A stretch of 26,457 bases of DNA from DASVXQ01 sp046727955 (GTDB lineage Bacteria; Actinomycetota; CALGFH01). Where the stretch lies: assembly GCA_046727955.1 (NCBI GenBank), contig JBKPDO010000054.1, positions 1 through 26,457 of the forward strand. Direction: 5' to 3'. How positions within the stretch are numbered: the first letter of the stretch is position 1; every line of letters begins with the position of its first letter. Under the pieces are notes generated by a model that made no database searches, was not told where the DNA came from, and saw nothing but the letters and a program-made list of their open reading frames with translations. This document shows, in pieces, positions 7,754-15,508 of the stretch. Both the position numbers and the translations under genes were made by a program.

Positions 7754-8594
7754 ACAGCACGTCGGCCAGGCGCTCGAGCTGCGCCAGGTCGGCGACGGTC
7801 GGCAGCAGCACAAGGTGGTCGCATCCCGCCTCCTCGTAGCCGCGCACCAGGTCCTTGACCATCTGCGGCGAGGTCAGGTTGCCGGCGGCGATGCGCTCGG
7901 CGAACGGCCCTGTGAAGGCATAGTAGTCCCGCAGGTAGGCGGCGCCCTGGTCGGCCTCTGGCCCGCCGCCGAGCGCGAAGTAGGCCTGGCCCCACAGGCG
8001 CGGCTGGCCGGGCCGGCCGGCGTCGGTCCAGGCGGCCCAGGCCTTGGACGCCGCGCTGGCGAAGGCTCTGGGCGGGCCGCCGCCGTGGACGTAGCCGTCG
8101 GCGTACCTGGCCATGCGCGCGAAGGCCCGCCCGCCAGACCCGCCAACCAGCAGCTCGGGCCCGTCCGTCTGGCGCGGCCGCGGGCCGATGCCGCCGTCCT
8201 GGAAGGTGTCGCGCAGGTAGGCGAGCTGCTCGTCGAAGCGCCTGCCACGGTCGCGGTGGTCGATCCCGGCGACGTCGTAGTCCTCGTGGCGGGCGCCGAG
8301 GGCGAGGCCCAGGGTGAGCCGGCCGCCGGACACGGCGTCCAGCGAGGCTGCCTCCCTGGCCAGCAGCGTGGCGCCGCGCAAGGGCGCGATCACCACCATG
8401 GTGACCAGGCGCGGCCGGGTGGTGACGGCGGCCGCGACCGCCAGCGACACGAACGGGTCGTAGTTGTCGTAGGCGACGCGGTCGAGCACGCCCAGGCTCG
8501 CGAACGGCCCCTGCTCCGCCCACCTGGCCCACTCCAGGATCAGCTCGCCCGTGGTCCCGGGCACCGCGCCCGGGAGCCCGACTCCAACCTGCAC
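7752..8594 (-). CDS. LLM-class flavin-dependent oxidoreductase
   Basis: A 280-residue bacterial-luciferase-like barrel protein (F420- or FMN-dependent). Typical segments are WARWAEQGPFASLGVLDR near the N-terminus, AVTTRPRLVTMVVIAPLRG (strand 3 region), LAREAASLDAVSGGRLTLGL with the conserved SGGRL turn, GARHEDYDVAG, and LLVGGSGGRAFARMARYADG in the C-terminal half. The substrate is unknown. The GTG start at 8594 is preceded by GGAGGGAGGG. The NCS1 permease ends only 22 bp upstream on the same strand, so permease and oxidoreductase are probably one operon, which suggests that the imported compound is oxidised by this enzyme (inference). Confidence 0.88.
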   Translation of the reverse strand: MQVGVGLPGAVPGTTGELILEWARWAEQGPFASLGVLDRVAYDNYDPFVSLAVAAAVTTRPRLVTMVVIAPLRGATLLAREAASLDAVSGGRLTLGLALGARHEDYDVAGIDHRDRGRRFDEQLAYLRDTFQDGGIGPRPRQTDGPELLVGGSGGRAFARMARYADGYVHGGGPPRAFASAASKAWAAWTDAGRPGQPRLWGQAYFALGGGPEADQGAAYLRDYYAFTGPFAERIAAGNLTSPQMVKDLVRGYEEAGCDHLVLLPTVADLAQLERLADVL

Positions 8595-8616
8595 GGCAGG
8601 CCCTCCCTCCGGCGAA

Positions 8617-10095
8617 TCAGGCGCGCGCGTCGGCGCTGCGCTGGCCGCTGGGCGTGCGGGTGGCGACGCTGGTCCACAGCCCGTAGATGGCGCCGGCCAC
8701 CAGGAACGCGATCAGCAGCCCGAGGCTCGACCCCTTGAAGGCGCCCTTGGCCCACCAGCCGAGCCAGGTGAACCCCCTGGTCGTCGAGCTGATCAGGCTG
8801 AGGCCGATCACCACTCCGGCCAGCCACGCCACCACCCCGGCGGGGTTCACCGCCCGGGCCGTGCTGTCCTCCTGCCAGGGTCGGCCGTAAAGCGCGCGCT
8901 CGTCGTAGCCGTTGCGCCGCTGCGTGGCGAAGTCGACCAGGAACACCGCCGCCCAGGCCGCCAGCGGCACGCCGAGCACTAGCAGGAACCCCTGGAAAGT
9001 GCCGAGGAAGTCCTGCGAGATGAACAGAATGTAGATATTGCCCAGCACCATCAGCACCCCGTCGATCGCCACCGACCGGTAGCGGGGCAGCCTGACCCCG
9101 AGCGTCAGCAGGTTCAGCCCCGACGAATAGATGTCGAGCAGCGCCCCTGCCACCAGCCCGCCGGCGGCGACCAGCATGTAGGGGACCAGGAACCAGGTCG
9201 GCAATGGCTCGGCCAGGTCGCCGAGCGGGTTGGCGGAGCTCGATAGGCCGGTGCCCTTGCTTGCCAGCAGCACGCCGAAGGTGATGAGCAGCACCGGCGC
9301 GATGCTGGAGCCGAATACCGTCCAGCCGACCACTCCGCGCGAGCTTGAGCTCCTCGGCAGGTAGCGGCTGTAGTCGGCGGCGGCGTTGGCCCAGCTGATG
9401 CCGAGGCCCGCCATCACGATCGAGGTGGCCGGCAGGAACCCGGTCAGCCAGCTCCCGCTCGGCAGGTGGGCGAGCGCCGACCACTTCACCTGCGGCAGCT
9501 CCAGGCCGATGAAGACCGCCGTGAGCACGGCGAAGGCCCAGGTGAACCAGGTCTGGATGGCCACGATGGTGGCGTGCCCGAGCAGTCCGACGAGGATGGT
9601 CACGCCGGCGATGATCAGGAACGAGATCACCTTCGTGGTGGTCCCGGTGGCCACGCCGATACGGTCGAGCATACTGTCGGTGGCCAGGGTGGCCAGCGCG
9701 ACCAGAACGGTCTCCCAGCCGACCAGCGACGCGTAGCTGGTGAGTGTCGGCAGGGCGTTGCCAGCGATGCCGAACGGCGCCCTGGACAGCACGAAGGTCG
9801 GCGCGCCGCTGCGCTTGCCGGCGAGGCTGACGAATCCGACCAGCAGGAACGAGACCACGGTGCCGACTACGCCCGACAGGATCGACTGCCACAGGTTGAG
9901 CCCGTAGGACACGATGATGACGCCGTAGACCACCGCCAGGATGCTGATGTTGGCGGCGCACCAGATCCAGAAGAGCTCCGAGGGCTTCCCGTGCCGCTCG
10001 TTGTCGGGAACCACGTTGATCCCATTTGTCTCGATGCTCCACGCTCGGTCGCTCGCCGGGTGCTCCCGCGTCCCGCCGGCCGCTTGCACGCCCAT
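8617..10095 (-). CDS. NCS1-family permease (cytosine/purine/allantoin type)
   Basis: A 492-residue integral membrane protein with about 12 hydrophobic segments. The family signatures are IETNGINVVPDNERHGKP before TM1, FWIWCAANISILAVVYG, SRAPFGIAGNALPTL in the TM3 region, and ISWANAAADYSRYLPR in the TM6-7 region. NCS1 proteins are cation symporters for nucleobases, hydantoins, allantoin and related compounds. The ligand cannot be read from the sequence. The ATG at 10095 is preceded by a GAGGAGGAGG ribosome-binding site. It is the first gene of the permease-LLM operon; the upstream gap of about 220 bp probably holds the promoter. Confidence 0.9.
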   Translation of the reverse strand: MGVQAAGGTREHPASDRAWSIETNGINVVPDNERHGKPSELFWIWCAANISILAVVYGVIIVSYGLNLWQSILSGVVGTVVSFLLVGFVSLAGKRSGAPTFVLSRAPFGIAGNALPTLTSYASLVGWETVLVALATLATDSMLDRIGVATGTTTKVISFLIIAGVTILVGLLGHATIVAIQTWFTWAFAVLTAVFIGLELPQVKWSALAHLPSGSWLTGFLPATSIVMAGLGISWANAAADYSRYLPRSSSSRGVVGWTVFGSSIAPVLLITFGVLLASKGTGLSSSANPLGDLAEPLPTWFLVPYMLVAAGGLVAGALLDIYSSGLNLLTLGVRLPRYRSVAIDGVLMVLGNIYILFISQDFLGTFQGFLLVLGVPLAAWAAVFLVDFATQRRNGYDERALYGRPWQEDSTARAVNPAGVVAWLAGVVIGLSLISSTTRGFTWLGWWAKGAFKGSSLGLLIAFLVAGAIYGLWTSVATRTPSGQRSADARA

Positions 10096-10317
10096 GGCCT
10101 CCTCCTCGTCCCGAGCCTGCCACCAAGATGCACCTCACCGCCCCTGCTGATCCACACGCAGCCGATCCACACTCACGGGCGGAGAGATCCTGCCACCGCG
10201 ACCGAGTATGGGCGGAGTTACTCGTTGACGAGTTGCGTGGTATATGCGACTGTCGAGGTCCTGTAGCGCCGCACTTCGTTCCTGGTGATCGCCAGCCCGG
10301 ACAGCTGGAGGTGAAGT

Positions 10318-10548
10318 ATGAACGAGTGCGACTGGGCGACGTGCGCAGCGCCCGCGAGGCTGGACGTGCTGCTCGGCCGGAGCCTTGCCAGCGCTGATCG
10401 TCTCGGCTCCTTCTGCGTCCCGCATGCGAGCCTGATCAGCCTCGACTCGCACGACCGGGCCGGACTGCACGTCTGGTACGACTGGCACCGCCCGCGCCTG
10501 CGGGCCGCATTCGCCGGCGACGAGGTCATGGAACTGCCTGCCGGCTAG
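10318..10548 (+). CDS. Small Cys/His-rich protein (76 aa), possibly zinc-binding
   Basis: A short plus-strand gene between two minus-strand operons, starting at an ATG preceded by GGAGGTGAAG. The N-terminal half carries CDWATC, then about 20 residues later FCVPHA, giving a C-x4-C...C-x2-H arrangement that could hold one zinc ion. The second half is Trp/Tyr/His-rich (HVWYDWHRPRLR). No named family is recognised. Strong ribosome-binding site, good codon use and the cysteine pattern support a real gene. It is convergent with the EndoV-like gene. Confidence 0.6.
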   Translation: MNECDWATCAAPARLDVLLGRSLASADRLGSFCVPHASLISLDSHDRAGLHVWYDWHRPRLRAAFAGDEVMELPAG

Positions 10549-10601
10549 GACCTCGAGGCTTCGCGGGCTGTTCGCATCCGGGGCGACAGGGCCAGGACGG
10601 C

Positions 10602-11297
10602 TCAGCCGTGGGCTGACGTCCGGGCGGTGCGGGCGGCGGTGCGGGCGCGGCGGATGGGCTCGGGGGTGCGGTGGCGGCGGATGGCGGCAAGCGCGACCTC
10701 GACGGCCGCCTCCGGGTCGGTGCGCCAGGCGGCGTGGACCGCGACCGGCTTGGCGCCGGCGCGGCTGCGCAGCCAGTAGCCGACCAGCTCGCCACCGAGC
10801 CGCAGCGGCGCCGTCGCGCCGCGCTGGTCGTCCGGCCACGCTCCCTGTGCCGCCAGGGGTCGGTTGGTCGCGCCAACGGTCGGCAGGCCGAGCACGGCGC
10901 CAAGGTGCAGCGCCAGGCCGGCCCGCCGCGGGTGGTCACGCCCGGTGGCGTTGACCAGCAGCACCTCCGGGAACGGGTGGAGCGCCTGCACCGCCGCCTC
11001 CAGCAAGGCGCCCTCCCGCAGGGCGAGCAGGGCCGCCAGGTACGGCCCGCCGGCGGTGCCTGGCACGGTCACGCTCGCCAGCAGCTTGCGGCCCCTGGTC
11101 AGCGCCGCGGCGGCGACGCCCGGATCACCGGCCGCGCCCTCGCCGGCGATGCCACGCGCAAAGCACACGAAGCACCCACCCAGCGGCGCCAGCGCGGCCG
11201 GCGCCGACCAGGCGGGCGGGCTCGCCGCCGCCAGCTCCTGCTGGACCCGGACCAGCTCCTCCGCCGTGCCCGGCCAGGAGGCCATGGCCGCGCTCAC
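10602..11297 (-). CDS. Endonuclease V homologue with degenerate active site
   Basis: A 231-residue protein with the EndoV layout: LVRVQQELAAA helix, LGGCFVCFARG strand, GGPYLAALLALREGALLEA, FPEVLLVNATGRDHPRRAGL, LGAVLGLPTVGATNRPLAA and GAKPVAVHAAWRTDPEAAVE. EndoV enzymes cut near deaminated bases using Asp, Glu, Asp and His. Here only Glu95 (in REG) and the HPR segment survive: the first Asp (GGVDVSF in relatives) is Phe43, the second (VDG) is Asn116, the Lys of GVAKS is Asn145 and the His of SPGHR is Trp191. The fold is thus probably kept without nuclease activity. The GTG start at 11297 has GGGAGG directly upstream; ATG at 11285 is an alternative. It is the last gene of the TetR-GNAT-racemase operon, 37 bp after the racemase gene. 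Confidence 0.75.
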   Translation of the reverse strand: MSAAMASWPGTAEELVRVQQELAAASPPAWSAPAALAPLGGCFVCFARGIAGEGAAGDPGVAAAALTRGRKLLASVTVPGTAGGPYLAALLALREGALLEAAVQALHPFPEVLLVNATGRDHPRRAGLALHLGAVLGLPTVGATNRPLAAQGAWPDDQRGATAPLRLGGELVGYWLRSRAGAKPVAVHAAWRTDPEAAVEVALAAIRRHRTPEPIRRARTAARTARTSAHG

Positions 11298-11334
11298 GCC
11301 TCCCGGCGGCGGGCGCTCGGCCGGCGCAGCCCGC

Positions 11335-12444
11335 TCATGCCGGTCGGACGTGCTCGACGGTGCTGGTGACCTCCTCGAGGAAATCGGCGTCGACGGTCAC
11401 CCCGAGGCCGGGGCCGTCCCGCACGCGCAGCGCGCCGTCCTGTAGCACGAACGGCTCGGTGACCAGGTCGCGGCGCCAGTAGCGGTCGGATGCGGAGGTG
11501 TCTCCGGGGAGGCTGAAGCCCGGCAGCGCTGCCAGGGCGACGTTGGCCGCGCGCCCGAGCCCGGTCTCCAGCATCCCGCCGCACCACACTGGGATGCCGT
11601 TGGCGGCGCACACGTCGTGGACGCGGCGGGCCTCGAGGTAGCCGCCGACCCGGCCAGCCTTGATGTTGACGATCGCGCAGGCGCCGAGCGCGATCGCGTC
11701 CGCCGCGGCCCTGGCCGAGGTGATCGACTCGTCCAGGCAGAGCGGCGTGCGGATTCTTCTCGCCAGCTCGGCGTGGCCGCGCACGTCGTCGGTTGGCAAG
11801 GGCTGCTCGACCAGCAGCAGGTCGAAGGGGTCCAGCCGGGCCAGCCGAGGCGCGTCGCCCAGGCTGTAGGCGGCGTTGGCGTCGACCTGGAGCGGCACGT
11901 CGCCGAAGCGCTCCCGCACCGCCCGCACCGGCTCGACGTCCCAGCCAGGCTGGATCTTCAGCTTGATGCGCACGTAGCCCTGATCCAGGTAACCGGCGAC
12001 CGCGTCGAGAAGCTCAGGGACCGAGCCGACGATCCCGACCGAGACGCCGGACGGCACCGTCTCTCGCACCGCTCCGAGGTGCTCGGCGAGCGCGACCCCA
12101 CGGGCGCGCAGCTCCGCGTCCAGCACCGCCATCTCCAGCGCCGCCTTGGCCATCGGATGGCCCTTGACCGCCGCCAGCGCCGGCCCGACCCGGTGCGCCG
12201 CCAGGTCGGGCACCGCCAGCAGGCGGGGCAGCAGGTGCTCGCGGATGACTTGGTGCGCGCCGTCGCTGTACTCATAGGAGTACAGCGGCTCGGCGCCGGC
12301 GACGCACTCGCCCCAGCCCTCGGCCTGGTCGCTGGTGACCTTCACCAGCAGGACGTCGCGGGCGTGCTCGGTCCCGAACGAGGTGCGGAAGGGCGTCACC
12401 AGCGGCAGGCGGATGCGGCGCAGCTCCACCTCGTGCAGCTTCAA
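11335..12444 (-). CDS. o-Succinylbenzoate synthase / N-acylamino-acid racemase (enolase superfamily)
   Basis: A 369-residue enolase-superfamily enzyme of the OSBS/NSAR/NAAAR subgroup. All catalytic residues are visible: Lys161 and Lys163 (KLK motif), metal ligands Asp188 (VDAN), Glu213 (EQPL) and Asp238 (LDES), and Lys262 (NIKAG). Members of this subgroup make o-succinylbenzoate for menaquinone, racemise N-succinyl- or N-acylamino acids, or do both. No other men gene is nearby, so context favours the racemase role. The TTG start at 12444 overlaps the TGA of the upstream GNAT gene (TTGA) and is preceded by GGAGG. The extra open frame upstream lies inside the GNAT gene and is discarded. Confidence 0.9.
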   Translation of the reverse strand: MKLHEVELRRIRLPLVTPFRTSFGTEHARDVLLVKVTSDQAEGWGECVAGAEPLYSYEYSDGAHQVIREHLLPRLLAVPDLAAHRVGPALAAVKGHPMAKAALEMAVLDAELRARGVALAEHLGAVRETVPSGVSVGIVGSVPELLDAVAGYLDQGYVRIKLKIQPGWDVEPVRAVRERFGDVPLQVDANAAYSLGDAPRLARLDPFDLLLVEQPLPTDDVRGHAELARRIRTPLCLDESITSARAAADAIALGACAIVNIKAGRVGGYLEARRVHDVCAANGIPVWCGGMLETGLGRAANVALAALPGFSLPGDTSASDRYWRRDLVTEPFVLQDGALRVRDGPGLGVTVDADFLEEVTSTVEHVRPA

Positions 12445-13337
12445 GTTGCCTCCTCTCTGGGGCGCTCGAGCACGTACCAGCCCGAGCGCGTCATGCCAGC
12501 GGCCACGAAGCCGGCGCTCATGACCGAGCCCATGGTGGCCCGCAGCGCCCGCCGCCACTGCAGCGCGAGCGCCGGGTCGCCGGCGCGCAGCGCCACCACG
12601 TCCGGCGGCACCCACGCCAGCAGCGTGCCAGCGCCTGTGGCCGGCTCGGCCGCGGCGGGCCGCCCGTCCGGGCCCTCGGCCAGCACCACCGCGGCGCCGG
12701 CCGCCTGGAGCGCCTCCCGGCTCGCCTCAGGCGCGTGGACTAGGCTAGCGGCGGCCACGGCGCGGTCGCTCTCCAGCCGCCAGCTGACCAGGCAACGGTC
12801 GGTCTCGTCGCCGGCGTTGATGGCGTCGGCCATCGGACCGTAGAAATGGGGCAGGTACTCCACGCCCTCGGCACCCAGCTTGACCAGGTTGAACCAGGCG
12901 TTGCGGCGCACCAGCGGGTCGAAGGTCCAGTTGATCCGGGGGATGCCGCGCGCCAGTGCCCAGGCGCGCTGGTGCTGCTTCAGGGCGAAGCCGACGCTGC
13001 GCCCCCGCGCGGCGGACGACACGCCGGTGATGTGAGAGTGCAGCGCGAGCCCGCCCCGGTCGGGATGGAGGAAGGCGGCCGAGCCCCCGACCATCCGCCT
13101 CTCGAGCCAGGCGCCGGCAACGTAGTTGCCGCTGTGGGCAAACGCCCGCAGGAGCTGGGGCGAGCAGGGAGCCTCCCGCACAGACGTCCGCCAGACCTCG
13201 ATGAACAGCTCGGCCACCTGGCGCAGCTCGGCGGTCTCGTGCAGGTCGGCGACCTGGACGCCGGCGTGCCGGGCGGCCTCGTCCGCTGCCAGCCGGGCGT
13301 CCTCGGCCAGCCCGGACGGCGTGCCCGTCGGGGTCAC
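12441..13337 (-). CDS. GNAT-family N-acyltransferase (COG3375-like)
   Basis: A 298-residue protein. After an N-terminal helix rich in Ala (AEDARLAADEAARHAG) come LRQVAELFIEVWRTS, SGNYVAGAWLERRMVGGSAAF, LHSHITGVSSAARGRSVGFA (the acyl-CoA-binding region, with ARGRSVG in the place of the usual Q/RxxGxG/A) and WTFDPLVRRNAWFNLVKLGA, the hallmark of this GNAT subgroup. Related proteins next to N-succinylamino-acid racemases include a succinyl-CoA:D-amino-acid N-succinyltransferase in Geobacillus, so an amino-acid acyltransferase role is inferred. The GTG start at 13337 overlaps the TetR stop (GTGA) and the gene's own stop overlaps the racemase start (TTGA), so the three are translationally coupled. 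Confidence 0.82.
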   Translation of the reverse strand: MTPTGTPSGLAEDARLAADEAARHAGVQVADLHETAELRQVAELFIEVWRTSVREAPCSPQLLRAFAHSGNYVAGAWLERRMVGGSAAFLHPDRGGLALHSHITGVSSAARGRSVGFALKQHQRAWALARGIPRINWTFDPLVRRNAWFNLVKLGAEGVEYLPHFYGPMADAINAGDETDRCLVSWRLESDRAVAAASLVHAPEASREALQAAGAAVVLAEGPDGRPAAAEPATGAGTLLAWVPPDVVALRAGDPALALQWRRALRATMGSVMSAGFVAAGMTRSGWYVLERPREEAT

Positions 13338-13942
13338 GCGGAGGTGGTCTGGCGCTCGAGTCCGTGCCACAGCAGCGCGCTGACGCGGTCGACAAGCTCG
13401 GCGCGCGGTACCTCGGGATGGACCAGCCACCAGGTACTGGTGGCCTGCAGCATCCCGGCGATGGCGTGCGCCCAGGGGCCGACCGGCGCGGTGTCCTGCC
13501 CGTTCTCCTCCAGCCGCTGCCTGATCACGTGGGCGATGGCCTCGCCCACGTGATAGCCGAAGGTGGCAGCGGGCCGCGTGGCGTGCTGCGGGTGCAGCAG
13601 GAACTGGTGCACCTGCGGGTCGTCCTGCACGAAGGCCAGGTAGGCGTTGATCGCGGCGAGGACCCGGGCGTGCACGTCGGTCGAGGAGACGGCGCTCTGG
13701 AAGCGGCTCGTCAGGTCGGCGCAGTAGCGCTCGGCGACCGCCTGGTAGAGTCCTGCCCGGTCGCCGAAGTACCGGTAGACGATCGGCTTGGTGATGCCGG
13801 CTTGGGCGGCGATCTCGTCCATCGAGGCGGTGGGGCCGACACGGCGGATCACGTCGATGGCCGCCTCGAGCAGTTCGAGGCGGCGGGCCATGCGACCGTA
13901 CAACGTCGTCGGCGCGGCCGGAGCGCTGCTGTTGCTCACCAT
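13334..13942 (-). CDS. TetR-family transcriptional regulator
   Basis: A 202-residue regulator. The N-terminal domain has the TetR helix-turn-helix: LLEAAIDVIRRVGPTASMDE, IAAQAGITKPIVYRYFGDRA, with the recognition helix TKPIVYRYF near residues 50-60. The C-terminal ligand-binding part is helical (HVGEAIAHVIRQRLEENG, WAHAIAGMLQATSTWWLV). It is the first gene of the operon with the acyltransferase, racemase and EndoV-like protein and is divergent from the dehydrogenase gene at 14080. It therefore probably represses its own operon, and perhaps the dehydrogenase, from the 137-bp gap. Confidence 0.9.
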   Translation of the reverse strand: MVSNSSAPAAPTTLYGRMARRLELLEAAIDVIRRVGPTASMDEIAAQAGITKPIVYRYFGDRAGLYQAVAERYCADLTSRFQSAVSSTDVHARVLAAINAYLAFVQDDPQVHQFLLHPQHATRPAATFGYHVGEAIAHVIRQRLEENGQDTAPVGPWAHAIAGMLQATSTWWLVHPEVPRAELVDRVSALLWHGLERQTTSA

Positions 13943-14079
13943 CCCGCACCGATTCTAACTGTAGGGTGGCCCCGAGTAACCTGGCGCCGCCGGTTAGTCG
14001 TACTCTGCGACGGTCCGCCCGAGTGTGCCCGCCGGGTGGGACAGGCCCGGAGCCGTCAACCTCGAGGAGTGCCAGTGCT
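13943..14079. promoter_or_regulatory. Divergent promoter region with candidate TetR operator
   Basis: The gap between the TetR gene and the dehydrogenase contains inverted CTAAC and GTTAG elements (near 13956 and 13992) and, within this, TAACC...GGTTA around a GC-rich spacer. Position and symmetry suit an autoregulatory operator, but the repeats are short and imperfect. No clear -35/-10 pair stands out. Confidence 0.35.
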
Positions 14080-14880
14080 ATGGCCGAGAACGTGCCATTG
14101 CCCTATCCGAGCAAGCGGCTGCGGGGCGCCGCCGCGCTGGTGACCGGCGGCGCCTCCGGGCTGGGCGAGGCCACCGTCCGCGCGCTGCTGGAGCGCGATG
14201 CCAGGGTGGCGATCGTCGATCGCGACGGCGAGCGCGCCAATGCGCTGGCTGAGACGCTGGGGGAGCGGACACGGGCCTACGTGGCCGACGTCACCGACGA
14301 GGACGAGGTGGGGCGGGCGGTGGACGCCGCCCGGTCCGACCTGGGCGAGCTGCGCGCGGCGGTCATGTGCGCGGGAATCGCCTGGGCGCAGCGGACCGTC
14401 GGCCGCAGCGGGCCCGCCGACCTGAGCGCCTTCGAGACCGTCGTGCAGGTGAACCTGATCGGGACCTACAACGTGCTCCGCCTGGTGGCGGCGACGATGG
14501 GGGCGAACGAGCCCGACGCGAATGGTGAGCGCGGGGTGGTGATCATGACCGCGTCGGTGGCGGCCTTCGATGGCCAGATCGGGCAGACGGCCTATTCGGC
14601 CTCAAAGGGCGGGGTGGCGGCGATGACCCTGCCGGCCGCGCGCGACCTGGCCGCGATCGGCGTGCGGGTCTGCACGATCGCGCCGGGCGTCTTCAGCACG
14701 CCGATGCTCGGCGCGCTGCCGGAGCAGAGCCGGCGGAGCCTGGAAGCGGCCGTGCCGTTCCCATCCCGTCTTGGCACGCCGCCCGAGTACGCCCTGCTCG
14801 CCTGCCAGATCGCCGAGCACCCTTACCTGAACGGCGAAGTGATCCGCCTCGACGGCGCCCTCCGCATGGCCCCGAAGTAG
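14080..14880 (+). CDS. SDR-family 3-hydroxyacyl-CoA dehydrogenase (HSD10-like)
   Basis: A 266-residue short-chain dehydrogenase. TGGASGLG at 22-29 binds the nucleotide, Asp47 after VAIVD favours NAD over NADP, and CAG at 97-99 takes the place of the usual NAG. The catalytic set is Asn125 (QVNLIGTYNV), Ser159, Tyr172 and Lys176 (AYSASKGG). The stretch VCTIAPGVFSTPMLGALPE and the ending LNGEVIRLDGALRMAPK are typical of HSD10/3-hydroxyacyl-CoA dehydrogenase type 2 enzymes, which oxidise short or branched 3-hydroxyacyl-CoAs. The ATG at 14080 is chosen because it has GAGGAG upstream and matches the family N-terminus; the longer frame from 13966 runs into the divergent promoter. Confidence 0.88.
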   Translation: MAENVPLPYPSKRLRGAAALVTGGASGLGEATVRALLERDARVAIVDRDGERANALAETLGERTRAYVADVTDEDEVGRAVDAARSDLGELRAAVMCAGIAWAQRTVGRSGPADLSAFETVVQVNLIGTYNVLRLVAATMGANEPDANGERGVVIMTASVAAFDGQIGQTAYSASKGGVAAMTLPAARDLAAIGVRVCTIAPGVFSTPMLGALPEQSRRSLEAAVPFPSRLGTPPEYALLACQIAEHPYLNGEVIRLDGALRMAPK

Positions 14881-14902
14881 CCATCGGCGGTCCCCCGCCC
14901 CG

Positions 14903-15048
14903 GCGGTGAGTTCGTCCCGGCAGGCCGCCTCCTCACGGTTCCCGTGGCACAGGCGCTCTTGGGGGGCGTGGCCAGTTAGCGGTGGGCTCGTCCCGGCAGG
15001 CCGCCTCCCCACGGTTCCCGTGGCACAGGCGCTCTTGGGGGGCCGTGG
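14903..15048. repeat. Two-copy 76-bp direct repeat
   Basis: Copies at 14903-14971 and 14979-15048 share long identical blocks such as GTCCCGGCAGGCCGCCTC and TTCCCGTGGCACAGGCGCTC with only a few differences. The period is 76 bp. The repeat lies just 3' of the dehydrogenase gene. No open frame or known RNA motif is recognised in it. Confidence 0.85.
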
Positions 15049-15066
15049 GGGGAGCGAGCTCCCCCC
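15047..15066. terminator. Strong GC hairpin without T-tract
   Basis: GGGGGGAG-CGAG-CTCCCCCC forms a perfect 8-bp stem with a 4-base loop, and the next G and C could extend it. It directly follows the second copy of the 76-bp repeat. There is no run of T after it. It may act as a transcription end point for the dehydrogenase, or be part of the repeat structure. Confidence 0.4.
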
Positions 15067-15089
15067 ATATGGATCAGGGACCGCGTAAG

Positions 15090-15392
15090 CACGAACCATT
15101 TCTGAAGCACTTCCGGCACCCAGCACAAGAGCGGCGGCGAGGGGTCGACGCGCCTGGGGCAAATGCCGCGCCAGGCGCGGACCTCGAGCCTCCGGCGCTC
15201 CCCCAAACGCCGGCATGTGGCTCTCCTCGCCGCCGCCAGGCCGGTGCCTCCCCCACAAGGCGCCGGCCGCTATGTGTCTGTGTCAAAGGTGGCGCACCCG
15301 GCCCCCGGGATCAAGCGGAATCCGTGTCCTTCCGACTGGATTGCCCGCATGGCGGGAACGCAGCCATCGCCAAGCCCGAAAAATGGTTCGTG
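15090..15392. mobile_element. Possible 303-bp element with 12-bp inverted ends
   Basis: CACGAACCATTT at 15090-15101 is repeated as its exact reverse complement at 15381-15392. The interior holds no convincing gene. The surrounding gap (14881-15508) otherwise contains only the 76-bp repeat and the GC hairpin. A MITE-like or decayed insertion sequence is one explanation; chance is not excluded at 12 bp, and no target duplication was identified. Confidence 0.35.
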
Positions 15393-15508
15393 GAGGAGTC
15401 TTCTGACGCCACCGTTGACGCCGCCGTTACATGCATTCCGGTAAACCTCGAGCCAAGGCTTGCGATTCCGCGAGCCCGGAGGCGGGCGATGACCCGAGGG
15501 GATGGCCC

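Noticed and set aside
10220..10250. ACTCGT-TG-ACGAGT palindrome and TTGACG/TATATG as a promoter of the small Cys/His protein
   Set aside because: The spacer between the hexamers is only about 10 bp and no other support exists; kept as a curiosity.
10597..10609. Palindrome ACGGCTCAGCCGT at the end of the EndoV-like gene as a terminator
   Set aside because: The stem is only 6 bp with a single-base centre, it overlaps the stop codon and has no T-tract.
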